This document shows positions 1 to 8,731 of a stretch of DNA of 64,000 bases, piece after piece. Source of the DNA: Ktedonobacteria bacterium brp13 (GTDB lineage: Bacteria; Chloroflexota; Ktedonobacteria; Ktedonobacterales; Ktedonobacteraceae); contig AP024096.1 in the NCBI GenBank assembly GCA_015099395.1, positions 4,960,001 to 5,024,000 of the forward strand, in the 5' to 3' direction. The notes beneath the pieces were generated by a model that worked only from the letters and a program-made list of their open reading frames with translations, did not search any database and was not told the origin of the DNA. How positions within the stretch are numbered: the stretch's first letter is position 1; every line of letters starts with the position of its first letter. Position numbers and translations under genes: made by a program.

Positions 1-3000
1 CAAGGGCTGTAAGATCCAGGGGATCCTCAAGCGGTATATCTTTCGCGCCTTCTGCAACCATCAGCACACGTAACCCCTGTTCTGCCAGTTGCCGGGCACG
101 CGCCAAAAGCATTGCGCGTCCAGCTTCATCCAGGGTCTTTTGCGTGCCATCCTGTAAGAGAAAATGGCAACGGGCGAGTACTGTCTCTGGTGCTCCTTTG
201 ATACAGAGTTTCCCCCGAGCAACGGTGGCATAGAAAGACCGTACGGGATCAAAGGAAAGTTCCGCTTCATGCTTGAGCTTCACTTCTTCGCCCAGACCCG
301 CCGTTAGCGCTCCCTGGACGACCGCCACATCGGTAGGATGGACATGCGCGCCCTGCGCACCGGGATGTGGGCTTGCCAATGCTGCGGTGAGTAGAATGTG
401 GGATAATGGTTCCGGCATGCCCTGCGCCAGAGGAGCCTCCTGGTTTACATCGGCCACAACACTCAGTTGCAAGTGTCCTTTGGTCATTGTTCCTGTCTTA
501 TCTGCACAGACAACATCTACACGACCAAGCGCCTCAATCGAGGAGAGATGCCGTACAATCGCTTTACGTTTAGCAAGGCGACGGGCCACCCCGGTCTCCC
601 CAACTTTGGAGAGCAATGGTAAACCCTCAGGCACACCGGCTAACGCGATGGTTGCTCCGATGGTCAGGATAGTTGTAAATGGCTGCCTCCAGAGCAATCC
701 AGCAGCGATGACGACCACGCCCCCTGCCACGGAAATTGGTAAGAAGATGCTCAGTATACGACTCAACCGTACTCCCAACGGATTGAGTGGCTCATTTTCT
801 TCCATGAGCGCAAGCCTGGTTGCTCCCATTCTCGTGTGCCTACCAACCGCAACGACAACTGCGCGTGCGGTCCCTGTTGTCACATTACTTCCATCCAGGA
901 CAATATGTTCGACATCACTGCCTCCCACCTCTCGTTTACTGACCGGTAATGATTCCCCGGTGAGCGCAGCCTCATCAACCTCCAGACCCTGCGCATCGAT
1001 CACTCGTGCATCGGCTGCGATGCGATCTCCTGCAGCCAGCAGCAGGATATCACCCGGTACAATTTCATTAGCCGGAAGTGTCATTTCCTGATTATTGCGT
1101 AAGACACGTGCCTGCGCTATGCTTATTTGCCGTAATGCCTCAGCAACCTGGTTGGCTCTACGTTCCTGCCAGACCCCAATGATGATGTTAGCAGCAATGG
1201 TTGCTCCGATGATAGCGGCATCTCCAATTGAGCCAAACAGGAGTGAGAGCGTTGCTCCCGCCGCGAGAATACCGGTCAGAGGTGAACGTAACTGTTCCAG
1301 TGTCGCAGCTCTCAGCACATTGCGCTGCTCAAGCACCGGCGCTTTGCGCCGGCGTTCAGTGGCTTGCTTGTTGGTTAATCCTCGCCTGGTTGTATTTAGT
1401 CCACGGAGCACATCATCCACGCTGCGTCTTCCCCAGCGCTCTGGCTTGGGATCAATCAGTCGAGTAATGCTAGAACGAGTGCGTTTGCCACCACGTAGCC
1501 GGAACCACCCATCGGCAAGAGCAGCTAAGGAGGTAATATAGACAGCACGTGAAGCAATCCTGACCGCTGGCATCCCTCTGATACCCCAGGCAATACCGGC
1601 TATCGTAGAAACAATCGAGAGACCAACGGAGTCACGCACGACAATGTCACGCTTTGCTCCCGCCTCAATTATTGCGGCTACTGCGGTCAGGTCAGGAGCA
1701 AGTAAGTCTGCACGCCCAGGGAAGCGACTACGGTCATTCGTTAAACCAATCGCCAGGTCGCACGCGGCAAAACCCGCCATAGCCCCCACAGTATCCGCAA
1801 CGAATGCAACCAACTCCCCCTTTTGTTGCTGCTCAGCAATGACTTTGAGCGCGGAATTGCTCTCGATCAGGGCGATATGAGCTCGGTGGGCCAGCCCCTG
1901 CAACACCAGTTCATCGCCCTGAGATAGTAGCGCCAGTTCGACACCAGTGCGTTGACAGGCAGCAACCAGCGCTGGGACCTCAGGTGCCAGGTGTGGACGC
2001 AGCGCGAAAATAGCCAGCGGCCTCTCTTCGCGCTCCTTATGTAATGCCAGTACATAGTTACCTGTCTGGCGTAGAGACGCGGCTTCTGGTAAGACTTGCC
2101 AGTCCTCAATCGGTCCGAGCGTGTATCGTACACCGCCGACGAAAGCCGCCGCGACCTTACCATCAAAACTGCCACTGGTTGCCGAGATAATGCTGGTTGT
2201 GTGAAAGATGCCTCCCCAGGGCGAGCCCGCGGCGGTGGCAATGCCTGCGGCGTGCATGAGTGCTTCGGCAGTATCCACATCATCGCTCAAAGGCATCGTA
2301 CTGGCGATCTCAAGTTTGTCTGTAAGCAAGCGAGCGCTATCCAACAGTACAAGTCTGGGGCGACGAACGGGCCTTCCAGAACGAGTGCCAACAATAGTAA
2401 CTCCTGCGCGCAGTATTTGTGCATTAACATGCAGATCCGCATTATCCATACCGATTGAAGCGGTGCGGGTATTGACGAGCAATAGCGCCGTGAATGCCTG
2501 CCCAAATGAGCGAGTAAGCAGACCGGTCAGGCCAGCGTAGAGCAACGAGATGGGAGCTTGTATCCGCTGATACCGATCGTAGAGCGTTGGGGCGACCGGT
2601 TCAGAGCGAGGTTGTGGCGTAAAACGCTCAAAAGATGCTTCACTGCTTAGTTGTAAGACAAATGGACCGCCATAGAGGCGAGCGCCTGCAGGTACCATCG
2701 CGCCTGGATAGACAGGCAGCGGCATACCATCGAAACCGATCGCCGTTCCCGTCCCCTCGCGCACGCTGGCGGCCAGAGGCACCTGCTCGCCGCTCTCCAG
2801 GTGAATAACCGCATCAGGTTGAGCGGCAGGTGCTTGCTCCACTCGCTTTTCATGCAGGCGCCAGGCCTCATGCCGTGCGTATACCTCTGTAAATAGACGG
2901 AGCGATTCCGCACCGATGACCGCCAGGCCAAGCGGGCTGCTAGAAAGTGTCAGCAGAACGATGCTAGGGATAGTAAAGAGCAGATCAGCTACCGAACGTC

Positions 3001-3736
3001 CAAGCAAGCGACGAAGTCCGATGCGAACTGGTGGAAAGCCCTGGAAAAGACCAATGGCACCCGCAACATAAGCGGCGGTTCCTGAACCGGGCAGAGCCTC
3101 TTCGATACCGCTAAACCGTCTTGTTGCCAGAAAACTCACACCCAGCGCCGTTCCGATCATACGTGCGATGCTCTGGATCAGTGGGCTGGGATCAAGTGGA
3201 TAGGCAGGGCGATCTTCGCCAGGCAGATCGGGTAACTCCAAACCAGCTACATCAGCAATCAGTTCGTCCAGCTCTGCCTCGTGCTCCGCGAATTCTACCA
3301 GCACACGACCCGTTAAGGGATTGGCGTGCGCACGTACACCAGGTCGTTTTGCCAGGCGTTCCACTACGCGTTTTGCCAGGTGAGGATCACGATCCAGGCC
3401 GCGCACGGCGATACGAGCGCGCACCGTTTTGCCCTCTTTCTCACGGACAGCTGGCGGCAACTCGGGTTCAACCGGTTGGTTATTGACCTGCTCTAGATCG
3501 AGCGTTTGTATTGTGTGCAGAATTTCCTGTTCGCTTAGAGTTGCTGGATCGAATAAAACAAGAATATTGCCTGTGACCGGATTGGCCTGAATACGCCGTA
3601 TCCCTTGCATCTGGTGAAGTTGCGTCTCGACATGGCTTTTTCCACGCCCCGACCATCCAGGTACATGTACACGGACACGCCCTGCTATGGTATGCAGAAC
3701 ACGAGGTTCTGTGGCAACCACTTCTGTTTCGTTCAT
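1..3736 (-). CDS. Giant cation-transporting P-type ATPase, 3' end cut by window edge
   Basis: The frame is open from ATG 3736 to the window edge (1245 codons), so the C-terminus is missing. It is predicted to pump cations across the membrane with ATP. Residues ~11-77 and ~98-160 look like two HMA-type ferredoxin folds without the metal-binding CxxC. A degenerate P-ATPase half follows: around residue 464 LLDSARLLTDKLE stands where DKTGTLT is expected, and there is an ATPase-hinge-like stretch before residue ~720. A second, complete half has TGES (~926), PEGLP just before the catalytic centre, and DKTGT with phosphorylatable Asp1079. PEGLP points to type-II-like pumps. The layout (HMA-like domains, dead half, live half) resembles the very long mycobacterial CtpH/CtpI pumps; the transported ion cannot be told. 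A GGGGAA ribosome site lies 4 bases before the ATG. It follows two small genes on the same strand, probably one operon. Confidence 0.93.
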   Translation of the reverse strand, partial: MNETEVVATEPRVLHTIAGRVRVHVPGWSGRGKSHVETQLHQMQGIRRIQANPVTGNILVLFDPATLSEQEILHTIQTLDLEQVNNQPVEPELPPAVREKEGKTVRARIAVRGLDRDPHLAKRVVERLAKRPGVRAHANPLTGRVLVEFAEHEAELDELIADVAGLELPDLPGEDRPAYPLDPSPLIQSIARMIGTALGVSFLATRRFSGIEEALPGSGTAAYVAGAIGLFQGFPPVRIGLRRLLGRSVADLLFTIPSIVLLTLSSSPLGLAVIGAESLRLFTEVYARHEAWRLHEKRVEQAPAAQPDAVIHLESGEQVPLAASVREGTGTAIGFDGMPLPVYPGAMVPAGARLYGGPFVLQLSSEASFERFTPQPRSEPVAPTLYDRYQRIQAPISLLYAGLTGLLTRSFGQAFTALLLVNTRTASIGMDNADLHVNAQILRAGVTIVGTRSGRPVRRPRLVLLDSARLLTDKLEIASTMPLSDDVDTAEALMHAAGIATAAGSPWGGIFHTTSIISATSGSFDGKVAAAFVGGVRYTLGPIEDWQVLPEAASLRQTGNYVLALHKEREERPLAIFALRPHLAPEVPALVAACQRTGVELALLSQGDELVLQGLAHRAHIALIESNSALKVIAEQQQKGELVAFVADTVGAMAGFAACDLAIGLTNDRSRFPGRADLLAPDLTAVAAIIEAGAKRDIVVRDSVGLSIVSTIAGIAWGIRGMPAVRIASRAVYITSLAALADGWFRLRGGKRTRSSITRLIDPKPERWGRRSVDDVLRGLNTTRRGLTNKQATERRRKAPVLEQRNVLRAATLEQLRSPLTGILAAGATLSLLFGSIGDAAIIGATIAANIIIGVWQERRANQVAEALRQISIAQARVLRNNQEMTLPANEIVPGDILLLAAGDRIAADARVIDAQGLEVDEAALTGESLPVSKREVGGSDVEHIVLDGSNVTTGTARAVVVAVGRHTRMGATRLALMEENEPLNPLGVRLSRILSIFLPISVAGGVVVIAAGLLWRQPFTTILTIGATIALAGVPEGLPLLSKVGETGVARRLAKRKAIVRHLSSIEALGRVDVVCADKTGTMTKGHLQLSVVADVNQEAPLAQGMPEPLSHILLTAALASPHPGAQGAHVHPTDVAVVQGALTAGLGEEVKLKHEAELSFDPVRSFYATVARGKLCIKGAPETVLARCHFLLQDGTQKTLDEAGRAMLLARARQLAEQGLRVLMVAEGAKDIPLEDPLDLTAL

Positions 3737-3840
3737 GGAAGTTCCCCACCCTTCACTGGTAAATAGATCAGAGTCACCCGAGAAGAATCAGCAATGCCTT
3801 GCTTTTTGCCGCTTCTAACAGCTTGAAGTGGAGCGTTATA

Positions 3841-4242
3841 TTATGCTTGCTCGCGTGTATCTTTCCACTTGTCATGCATATCTTGAGCCTCCACATACAT
3901 GTCTTCCGCATCCTCTTGCAGACGAGCTATCGCCCTCTTCATTTGCGAGCTACCCACTATAGCCCACTGCTCTATCCGACCTACCAGCTCCTCAGCTCTT
4001 TCCATCGTCGACCGGTTCAGATCAGCATTCCGTTCTGAGGCCGGGCGACCTGCCTGCTGAGTCGATGTTAATCCTGGCATGTCCATATGATCCGCTTCCT
4101 CGCGGAACGCTTGTGCGGCCTGGCGAAAACGTATAGTGGCCCGTCCTACCAGCATACCGAGTCGCCCTCCGGCATACGTAAGTATTTGCTCGCTGCGCTC
4201 AGCTGCCGCCAGAATGGTATCTTTTTCTCGGGTCTGTGTCAT
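3841..4242 (-). CDS. Small helical protein of the P-ATPase cassette (gene B, copy 1)
   Basis: 133 residues, soluble, mostly charged helix, with no membrane segment. The start ATG overlaps the stop of the preceding small membrane gene (ATGA overlap at 4239-4242), so the two are translationally coupled. It is a paralogue of the protein at 5730-6125: both share an N-terminal helix with ER/AER..EQI spacing and a C-terminal stretch of the type R-ARI/L-QEDAED-Y-EAQDM (copy 2: TTARIREGAEDILAEAQDI). Function unknown. Its position between a small membrane protein and the ATPase suggests an accessory or scaffolding role for the pump, which is inference from context. I do not recognise a named family. 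Confidence 0.85.
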   Translation of the reverse strand: MTQTREKDTILAAAERSEQILTYAGGRLGMLVGRATIRFRQAAQAFREEADHMDMPGLTSTQQAGRPASERNADLNRSTMERAEELVGRIEQWAIVGSSQMKRAIARLQEDAEDMYVEAQDMHDKWKDTREQA

Positions 4243-4598
4243 GCGGATCGTCCTCCCACGCCTTTGATTTTTGTCACGACTTTCCGCTGTGCGGTAGCTA
4301 CCTTTTTGGGTTTAGCACTCGTCACAGTTTCTTTCGCGAGATTGATAGTCTCCGCTGGAACGTGTACGGTCGCTTCTTTCATCGGATGAGTGGCCTCCTG
4401 TGGCGCTTCCTCTGCTTGCTTGACCCCCTGGCGCACACTCCAGCCAAAGGCAGTAGCCACATCACCAGCGGTAAGGATGCTGGCCATACCATAAACCATA
4501 CCTTTGCGTATAACTTTCCGAACACGAGGCGAGAAAAGCGCTGCTGTCACAGCAGCCGTCACTGCAATTTCAGGTTCTACAAAATCCTCGAAATCCAT
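4239..4598 (-). CDS. Small membrane-associated protein of the P-ATPase cassette (gene A, copy 1)
   Basis: 119 residues from ATG 4598. I prefer this start to an upstream one at 4661 because MDFEDFVEPEIAVTA matches the start of its paralogue at 5473 (MEFEDYLEPEIAVTA) and an AAAGGTAAGAG site lies just upstream. Residues ~8-45 form an Ala/Val/Gly-rich helix-hairpin-like segment (AVTAALFSP-R-RK-IRKGMVYG), followed by a Lys/Glu/Ala-rich tail. Small proteins of this shape sit beside P-ATPases in other bacteria (DUF5132 proteins; mycobacterial DUF1490/PacL proteins that assemble with CtpC/CtpV). Membership of either family is my inference from shape and context, not from a search. First gene of the reverse-strand operon A-B-ATPase. 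Confidence 0.85.
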   Translation of the reverse strand: MDFEDFVEPEIAVTAAVTAALFSPRVRKVIRKGMVYGMASILTAGDVATAFGWSVRQGVKQAEEAPQEATHPMKEATVHVPAETINLAKETVTSAKPKKVATAQRKVVTKIKGVGGRSA

Positions 4599-4704
4599 AT
4601 CAGTACTCTTACCTTTCACATGCTGTTCACTTCTATTCAGGAGGTACAGTGATGAGCACAACCGTCCCGCCTATTCTTTGTTGTTCAATAGTACTGGCGA
4701 TGTG

Positions 4705-4746
4705 TCTCACAATAACGTAGCTTAATCTCACAATAATGTATCTTAT
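4705..4746. promoter_or_regulatory. Two tandem 21-bp repeats upstream of the ATPase operon
   Basis: TCTCACAATAACGTAGCTTAA (4705-4725) is followed at once by a copy with 3 mismatches (4726-4746). The 21-bp period is two helical turns, so two protein monomers could bind on the same face. They lie about 110-150 bp upstream of gene A on the reverse strand, in a 430-bp divergent spacer, and could be operators for a metal-responsive regulator. The rest of 4747-5025 holds no gene I can support. Confidence 0.45.
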
Positions 4747-5025
4747 AGGAATAGTCTACCAGCGTACACAAGTATCCCTTCCTATCGGCACGTCGTTTGC
4801 AGCTCTCCGGTGACAGGTATAAGAAGTCCTTGTGCACGGTAGTAATGGGCCTTTAGCACAGCGACTGCCCTTAACGGCAGCGGGGCCATCTATTTAAAAT
4901 AGTATTAACAATCGAGTCGTAAAATCACAAGTGAGCTAAGAGAATCTGTTGAAGTCTATATCAATATTTAGTATACTGAGTGCAAACGATGGAGCACCCC
5001 TTGTATATAGAAAAGGAGAGAGCAC

Positions 5026-5178
5026 ATGCTTTGGAGTATGATTTCGGAGTTCCTTATTAATATTCTTATTGATCTTCTTGTAGGTGTATTTGTGGAGCTA
5101 GCACTTGCCGCATTTTCTTCTATGTATACTATGATTTGCATGCAAAGCCAACCTTCCCAGATCAACTTCGCATTGTAA
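5026..5178 (+). CDS. 50-residue single-helix membrane protein
   Basis: ATG 5026 to TAA 5178, 50 residues. A good ribosome site (AAAAGGAGAG) ends 5 bases before the ATG. Nearly the whole first half is hydrophobic (FLINILIDLLVGVFVELALAAF), giving one membrane helix with buried Asp16 and Glu24; a short polar tail follows. The acidic residues in the helix could contact a partner's positive charge or a cation. It sits exactly between the two oppositely oriented copies of the small-protein cassette, which argues it is real. No family recognised. A weak hairpin with T-run (about 5249-5275) lies downstream. Confidence 0.6.
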   Translation: MLWSMISEFLINILIDLLVGVFVELALAAFSSMYTMICMQSQPSQINFAL

Positions 5179-5403
5179 GGCAACGCAATCCCCGCTACCG
5201 GCCTGTCAAACACTGGCTTACGAGGTTCTTCGCTTCTTTCGTTGCCTCAAAAAAACCATCGCACGCGGGTTTTTTATCCGCAAAACAGCCACATTGGCCT
5301 CGCTACTCTCCGCATCAATGGGTAACAAACATATCCATTATAGTTTCAACGGTGTATCTTTTTTTGTCATATGTTCGTATGGGCATTATCAGTTTAATCA
5401 TTT

Positions 5404-5431
5404 GTAACAGATCTCCTGTAACAGATCTCCA
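5404..5431. repeat. Tandem 14-bp direct repeat upstream of cassette copy 2
   Basis: GTAACAGATCTCC(T/A) occurs twice head to tail at 5404-5417 and 5418-5431, each with the palindrome AGATCT. It lies 42 bp before the ATG at 5473, so it may be a regulator site or a chance slippage repeat. The rest of 5179-5403 holds no gene I can support. Confidence 0.4.
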
Positions 5432-5472
5432 TTTTTTGTATATAACTCACGCTAAAAAGGAAGAGGCATACT

Positions 5473-5724
5473 ATGGAATTCGAGGATTACCTGGAACCTG
5501 AAATCGCAGTAACCGCTGTAGTAACTGCTGCTCTCTTCTCGCCCAGAGCTCGTAAACTCATTCGCCGGGGTCTCGTTTATGGCACGGCCGGAGTGTTGAT
5601 GGCTGGTGATACGATTACGTCTTTTGCGCGCAGTGTCAACCGCAGCTTCGCACAGAATAGAACTCCAGTTGAAGGACAACCCGCATCTCAATCAGAGACA
5701 TCCTCTAGCGGATTGGGAGGGTAA
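5473..5724 (+). CDS. Small membrane-associated protein (gene A, copy 2)
   Basis: 83 residues with GAGGCATACT just before the ATG. It is a clear paralogue of 4239-4598: MEFEDYLEPEIAVTAVVTAA, then LFSPRARKLIRRGLVYGTAG and a second Ala/Gly-rich segment. It is shorter at the C-terminus (Ser/Gly/Gln-rich tail) and lacks the Lys/Ala-rich extension of copy 1. The stop TAA shares a base with a possible ATG of the next gene, so the two are coupled. Unlike copy 1 it is not followed by an ATPase gene. The function is probably the same accessory membrane role as copy 1; this is inference. Confidence 0.85.
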   Translation: MEFEDYLEPEIAVTAVVTAALFSPRARKLIRRGLVYGTAGVLMAGDTITSFARSVNRSFAQNRTPVEGQPASQSETSSSGLGG

Positions 5725-5729
5725 TGCTG

Positions 5730-6125
5730 ATGAGCCATCAACCTGGAACACAGCGAGAGCAGGCAGCAATCGTAAGTGCCGAGCATATGCTCGATCAGAT
5801 GGGAGAGCGTATCGGTTCTTTGGCGGCCCGTTCTGGTCAGCGCCTTCAGCAATTCACCACGAGTATGCACGCCAGGGGTGTCCCTCAGGTGGATAAATTG
5901 CAGGTGGTACAACAGCGGGATCAAGTGACGACTGCGCAACCCTCAGAAGCGCAACAGTTACCATTGGAAAAAGCCGAAGCGGCCCTTGATACCATGCAAC
6001 AGCGGATCTCACTTGTCGCGACTGTTGTCGATCTGCAATTTCGTCGCACTACGGCACGTATCCGTGAAGGGGCTGAAGATATATTGGCGGAAGCACAGGA
6101 TATACGTCATATGAGCCGTAAATAA
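5730..6125 (+). CDS. Small helical protein (gene B, copy 2)
   Basis: 131 residues, soluble and helical, paralogous to 3841-4242 (conserved C-terminal RIREGAEDILAEAQDI pattern and central KAEAALDTMQQRI versus RAEELVGRIEQ). I chose ATG 5730 because GGGAGG at 5715-5720 is 9 bases away; the overlapping ATG at 5724 leaves only 3 bases. It is the last gene of this copy of the cassette and is followed by a hairpin terminator. Unknown family; role tied to gene A by the conserved pairing. Confidence 0.82.
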   Translation: MSHQPGTQREQAAIVSAEHMLDQMGERIGSLAARSGQRLQQFTTSMHARGVPQVDKLQVVQQRDQVTTAQPSEAQQLPLEKAEAALDTMQQRISLVATVVDLQFRRTTARIREGAEDILAEAQDIRHMSRK

Positions 6126-6149
6126 AGGGGTATATATAGACACAACAAA

Positions 6150-6190
6150 AGGATGAGCGGTAGCAGCTACGGTTTCCTGCCGCTCATCCT
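6150..6190 (-). terminator. Hairpin terminator between convergent genes
   Basis: Perfect 11-bp stem AGGATGAGCGG/CCGCTCATCCT with a 19-base loop. Read on the reverse strand it is followed by TTTTGTTGTG, so it best serves the kinase gene at 6273-8675, and may also stop the forward cassette. Confidence 0.75.
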
Positions 6191-6272
6191 CGAGTGTTTG
6201 CTCTATTTTTAGCATAACCCTCTGCCCCAATCAGCATGTCTCTATCTTCCAATCAACCACGTAGGCTCACTG

Positions 6273-8675
6273 CTAAGCCGCATCCACCTTCCAGACAATC
6301 ACGGTGCTATCGTATGACGTGGTGGCAATATATTTGCCATCCGGTGACCATGCCAGACCAGTGGTTGACATTGTATGACCCTGAACGTCACCAAACTGCA
6401 TGATTGGCATAATAAGGCCACCTACAACACGCCGCTTGCTACTCTCCTGCTGGGTATCCCAGATATAGACGCGATCATCATTAGTATAGCAACCAGCCAG
6501 GTAGCGACCATTAGGGGACCACGCTACACCGTTAAGCACTGCAACCCAATTTTTTTTGTACTTGGAAAGATTAGGAGGATTATGAGGTCGTTTATCATCA
6601 GTACCAAATGAGAACAAAACTTTGTTGTGTAGTACGTTATAAACGATAGCAGCATCCGCATCAATAATTGCTAGCGTATCTTCACCAATCGGAGACCAGA
6701 GGCAATCCACTGGTACTGAAACGTTACTTTGCATCAGTAAGGGATTCCAGGTACGTTTTGGCCAGGAAAGCTTAGCGACGATCTGTCCTGTATCACCATC
6801 CCAAACAATCGTCTTCAAAGTACGAGGGTCTGGATTGGAGCTATTACCCGTCCCAGAGAGATATTTGCCCTTTGCCGACCAGCGGATGCCAGAGAGATAC
6901 TTGTATTGAGCATTCGCATTAGCTGCCAGGCTTAGCTGCTTTACAGGCTTACTCGTATTGGATAACCGCCAGATTTCAGCGCAGACAAGATCATTAGCGC
7001 CAATATCAGGAAACTTCATAACCGCGAATGTATCATTGCTACCAGACCTCCATGCAGCATTGTCGTATTGAGGTATACTTGGAGCATCTGGCGTTTTCTC
7101 CGTATATTTGTGTAAGGTGCCATCCTGTTGTAAGGTGTCCGCGACATAGATCGTATCCGAAAATAATGGCACTATCACCACATGTTTGCTATCAGCAGAA
7201 AAGTCGATCTCATTGCCACCAATTCCAGACTCAGCCTGAAACTTCCACTTATTAGTAGGCGTGCTGATTGTCTGGCGTGAGAATTTCCCGCTTACTTTGC
7301 TCGCTGGCGTGGCGATATCCCAGAGCAGAACGCTATCATCGTCACCAGTGGTCAGCAAATAGAGGCTCTGCGGATCCCATACCGCATCTTGTACTGCACG
7401 ATTATGTCCGGTGAGCAAGAACATCGCTTTACCAGGTACCAGTTCCTGCGGTCCAGGAGCGGGATGGATCGCCTTCCAGATGAATGGAGCACTTACACCA
7501 CCAGCTACGATGACGGCAACAGCCGCAGCACCACCAATAATAAAGGCACGCCGGCTGGTCCCTTTTTTGGGTGCAGGCTCAAGCTCTACCTCAGTCTCAC
7601 CGGTCATAGAGATTGGTTGAGCAGCAAAATTCGGATCATAACCAGGTATATTCGCCGATTGCTCGTATTGATTGACCGCTGTTTCGCTAGCATGCTCATC
7701 AGATTGTTGCTGTGGCAAGAAGGCTGCTGCTTGCTGTTCTTGTTGAAGCAGTTGAGCCTGTTGTTTCCGTTTATTCCAGGGTGCAAGTACCGTGGCATCA
7801 GGATCGAGATCGTCAGAGGAACGAATATTCCAGGCCTGGGAGAGCAGGTTCACGAACTCGATACAACTGGCTGGACGCTGCTCCGGCTGCTTGGCTAGCA
7901 CCTGCAGCAAGACAGCCTCTACCTGCTCTGGCAGGTGCGCGTTAAACGCACGCGCTGGTGGGGGAGCGGTGGTTATCTGCAACATCATGGTCTCCAGCAC
8001 GCTACTGCCTTTGAATGGTACCTTGCCCGTAAATAACTGATAGGCAATAATACCCAGGCTGTAGAGGTCACTGGCAGGGACAGCATGTCCCTGGACCTGC
8101 TCAGGAGCCATATACTCAGGTGTACCCGCAGCAGGGTTGGTCTGGCTCTGGTCAATGGTCGTCTGCAAGAGCTTGGCGATACCGAAGTCGCTCAGCAGCA
8201 GCCAACGCTGCTGTAACAACATATTACCCGGCTTGATATCGCGGTGGATCACCCGCTGTGTATGTGCGTAATCAATGGCCAGGGCTGCCTGCGTCAAATA
8301 ATTCAGGCTCTCTTCAGTAGGGAGTAGTCCTTGCTCTGCTTTGATGCGCTCACGCAATGAACCGCCATCGATATAGGGGGTGACAATATAGGTCACTACC
8401 GAATTGTCTTCGGCTGGCGTAAAGCCGAAATCGTGCACCGTCAGGATATGAGGATGCTCTAACGCAGCTGCGGTACGGGCCTCATGCTCGAAGCTTTGCA
8501 GGTAATATGTATCAGCGGCCAGCACGGGTGGCAGCATCTTAATAGCGACCTGGCGACGCAGTTGGGGATCTTCAGCCAACCAGACCTCGCCCATACCACC
8601 CTTTCCTACCAGGTGCAACAACTGATAACGCCCCATAGTCTTCCCCTGCCAGCGCTGAGAGGAGTATTGTATCAT
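6273..8675 (-). CDS. Membrane Ser/Thr protein kinase with WD40-type extracytoplasmic propeller
   Basis: 800 residues. The cytoplasmic PKN-type kinase domain (~17-285) has all key motifs: GKGGMGEV glycine loop, VAIK lysine, HRDIKPGN catalytic loop, DFGIA, and APE. After a Gln-rich linker, TSRRAF (Ser374) leads into one membrane helix (~380-397). The C-terminal half (~415-800) carries repeated WD-type blades (WDPQSLYLLTTG, WSPIGEDTLAI, WSPNGRYLAG, WSPDGKYIATT with following V-IWD/W) and should form a beta-propeller outside the membrane. It phosphorylates unknown targets; the propeller probably senses a ligand or partner. The twin-arginine motif is odd for a kinase (see findings). Its neighbour at 8732 is a paralogue in the same direction, 56 bp upstream. 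I keep ATG 8675, with AAGGA 12 bases before it. Confidence 0.95.
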   Translation of the reverse strand: MIQYSSQRWQGKTMGRYQLLHLVGKGGMGEVWLAEDPQLRRQVAIKMLPPVLAADTYYLQSFEHEARTAAALEHPHILTVHDFGFTPAEDNSVVTYIVTPYIDGGSLRERIKAEQGLLPTEESLNYLTQAALAIDYAHTQRVIHRDIKPGNMLLQQRWLLLSDFGIAKLLQTTIDQSQTNPAAGTPEYMAPEQVQGHAVPASDLYSLGIIAYQLFTGKVPFKGSSVLETMMLQITTAPPPARAFNAHLPEQVEAVLLQVLAKQPEQRPASCIEFVNLLSQAWNIRSSDDLDPDATVLAPWNKRKQQAQLLQQEQQAAAFLPQQQSDEHASETAVNQYEQSANIPGYDPNFAAQPISMTGETEVELEPAPKKGTSRRAFIIGGAAAVAVIVAGGVSAPFIWKAIHPAPGPQELVPGKAMFLLTGHNRAVQDAVWDPQSLYLLTTGDDDSVLLWDIATPASKVSGKFSRQTISTPTNKWKFQAESGIGGNEIDFSADSKHVVIVPLFSDTIYVADTLQQDGTLHKYTEKTPDAPSIPQYDNAAWRSGSNDTFAVMKFPDIGANDLVCAEIWRLSNTSKPVKQLSLAANANAQYKYLSGIRWSAKGKYLSGTGNSSNPDPRTLKTIVWDGDTGQIVAKLSWPKRTWNPLLMQSNVSVPVDCLWSPIGEDTLAIIDADAAIVYNVLHNKVLFSFGTDDKRPHNPPNLSKYKKNWVAVLNGVAWSPNGRYLAGCYTNDDRVYIWDTQQESSKRRVVGGLIMPIMQFGDVQGHTMSTTGLAWSPDGKYIATTSYDSTVIVWKVDAA

Positions 8676-8731
8676 GCTTATTCTATTCCTTGTCCACTAT
8701 GCGGTTAACATACGTAATAACGCCTTCTGCG

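Noticed and set aside
273..2540. Large forward frames over the ATPase gene
   Set aside because: They are shadows of the ATPase coding strand, which is open across the whole region and carries all family motifs.
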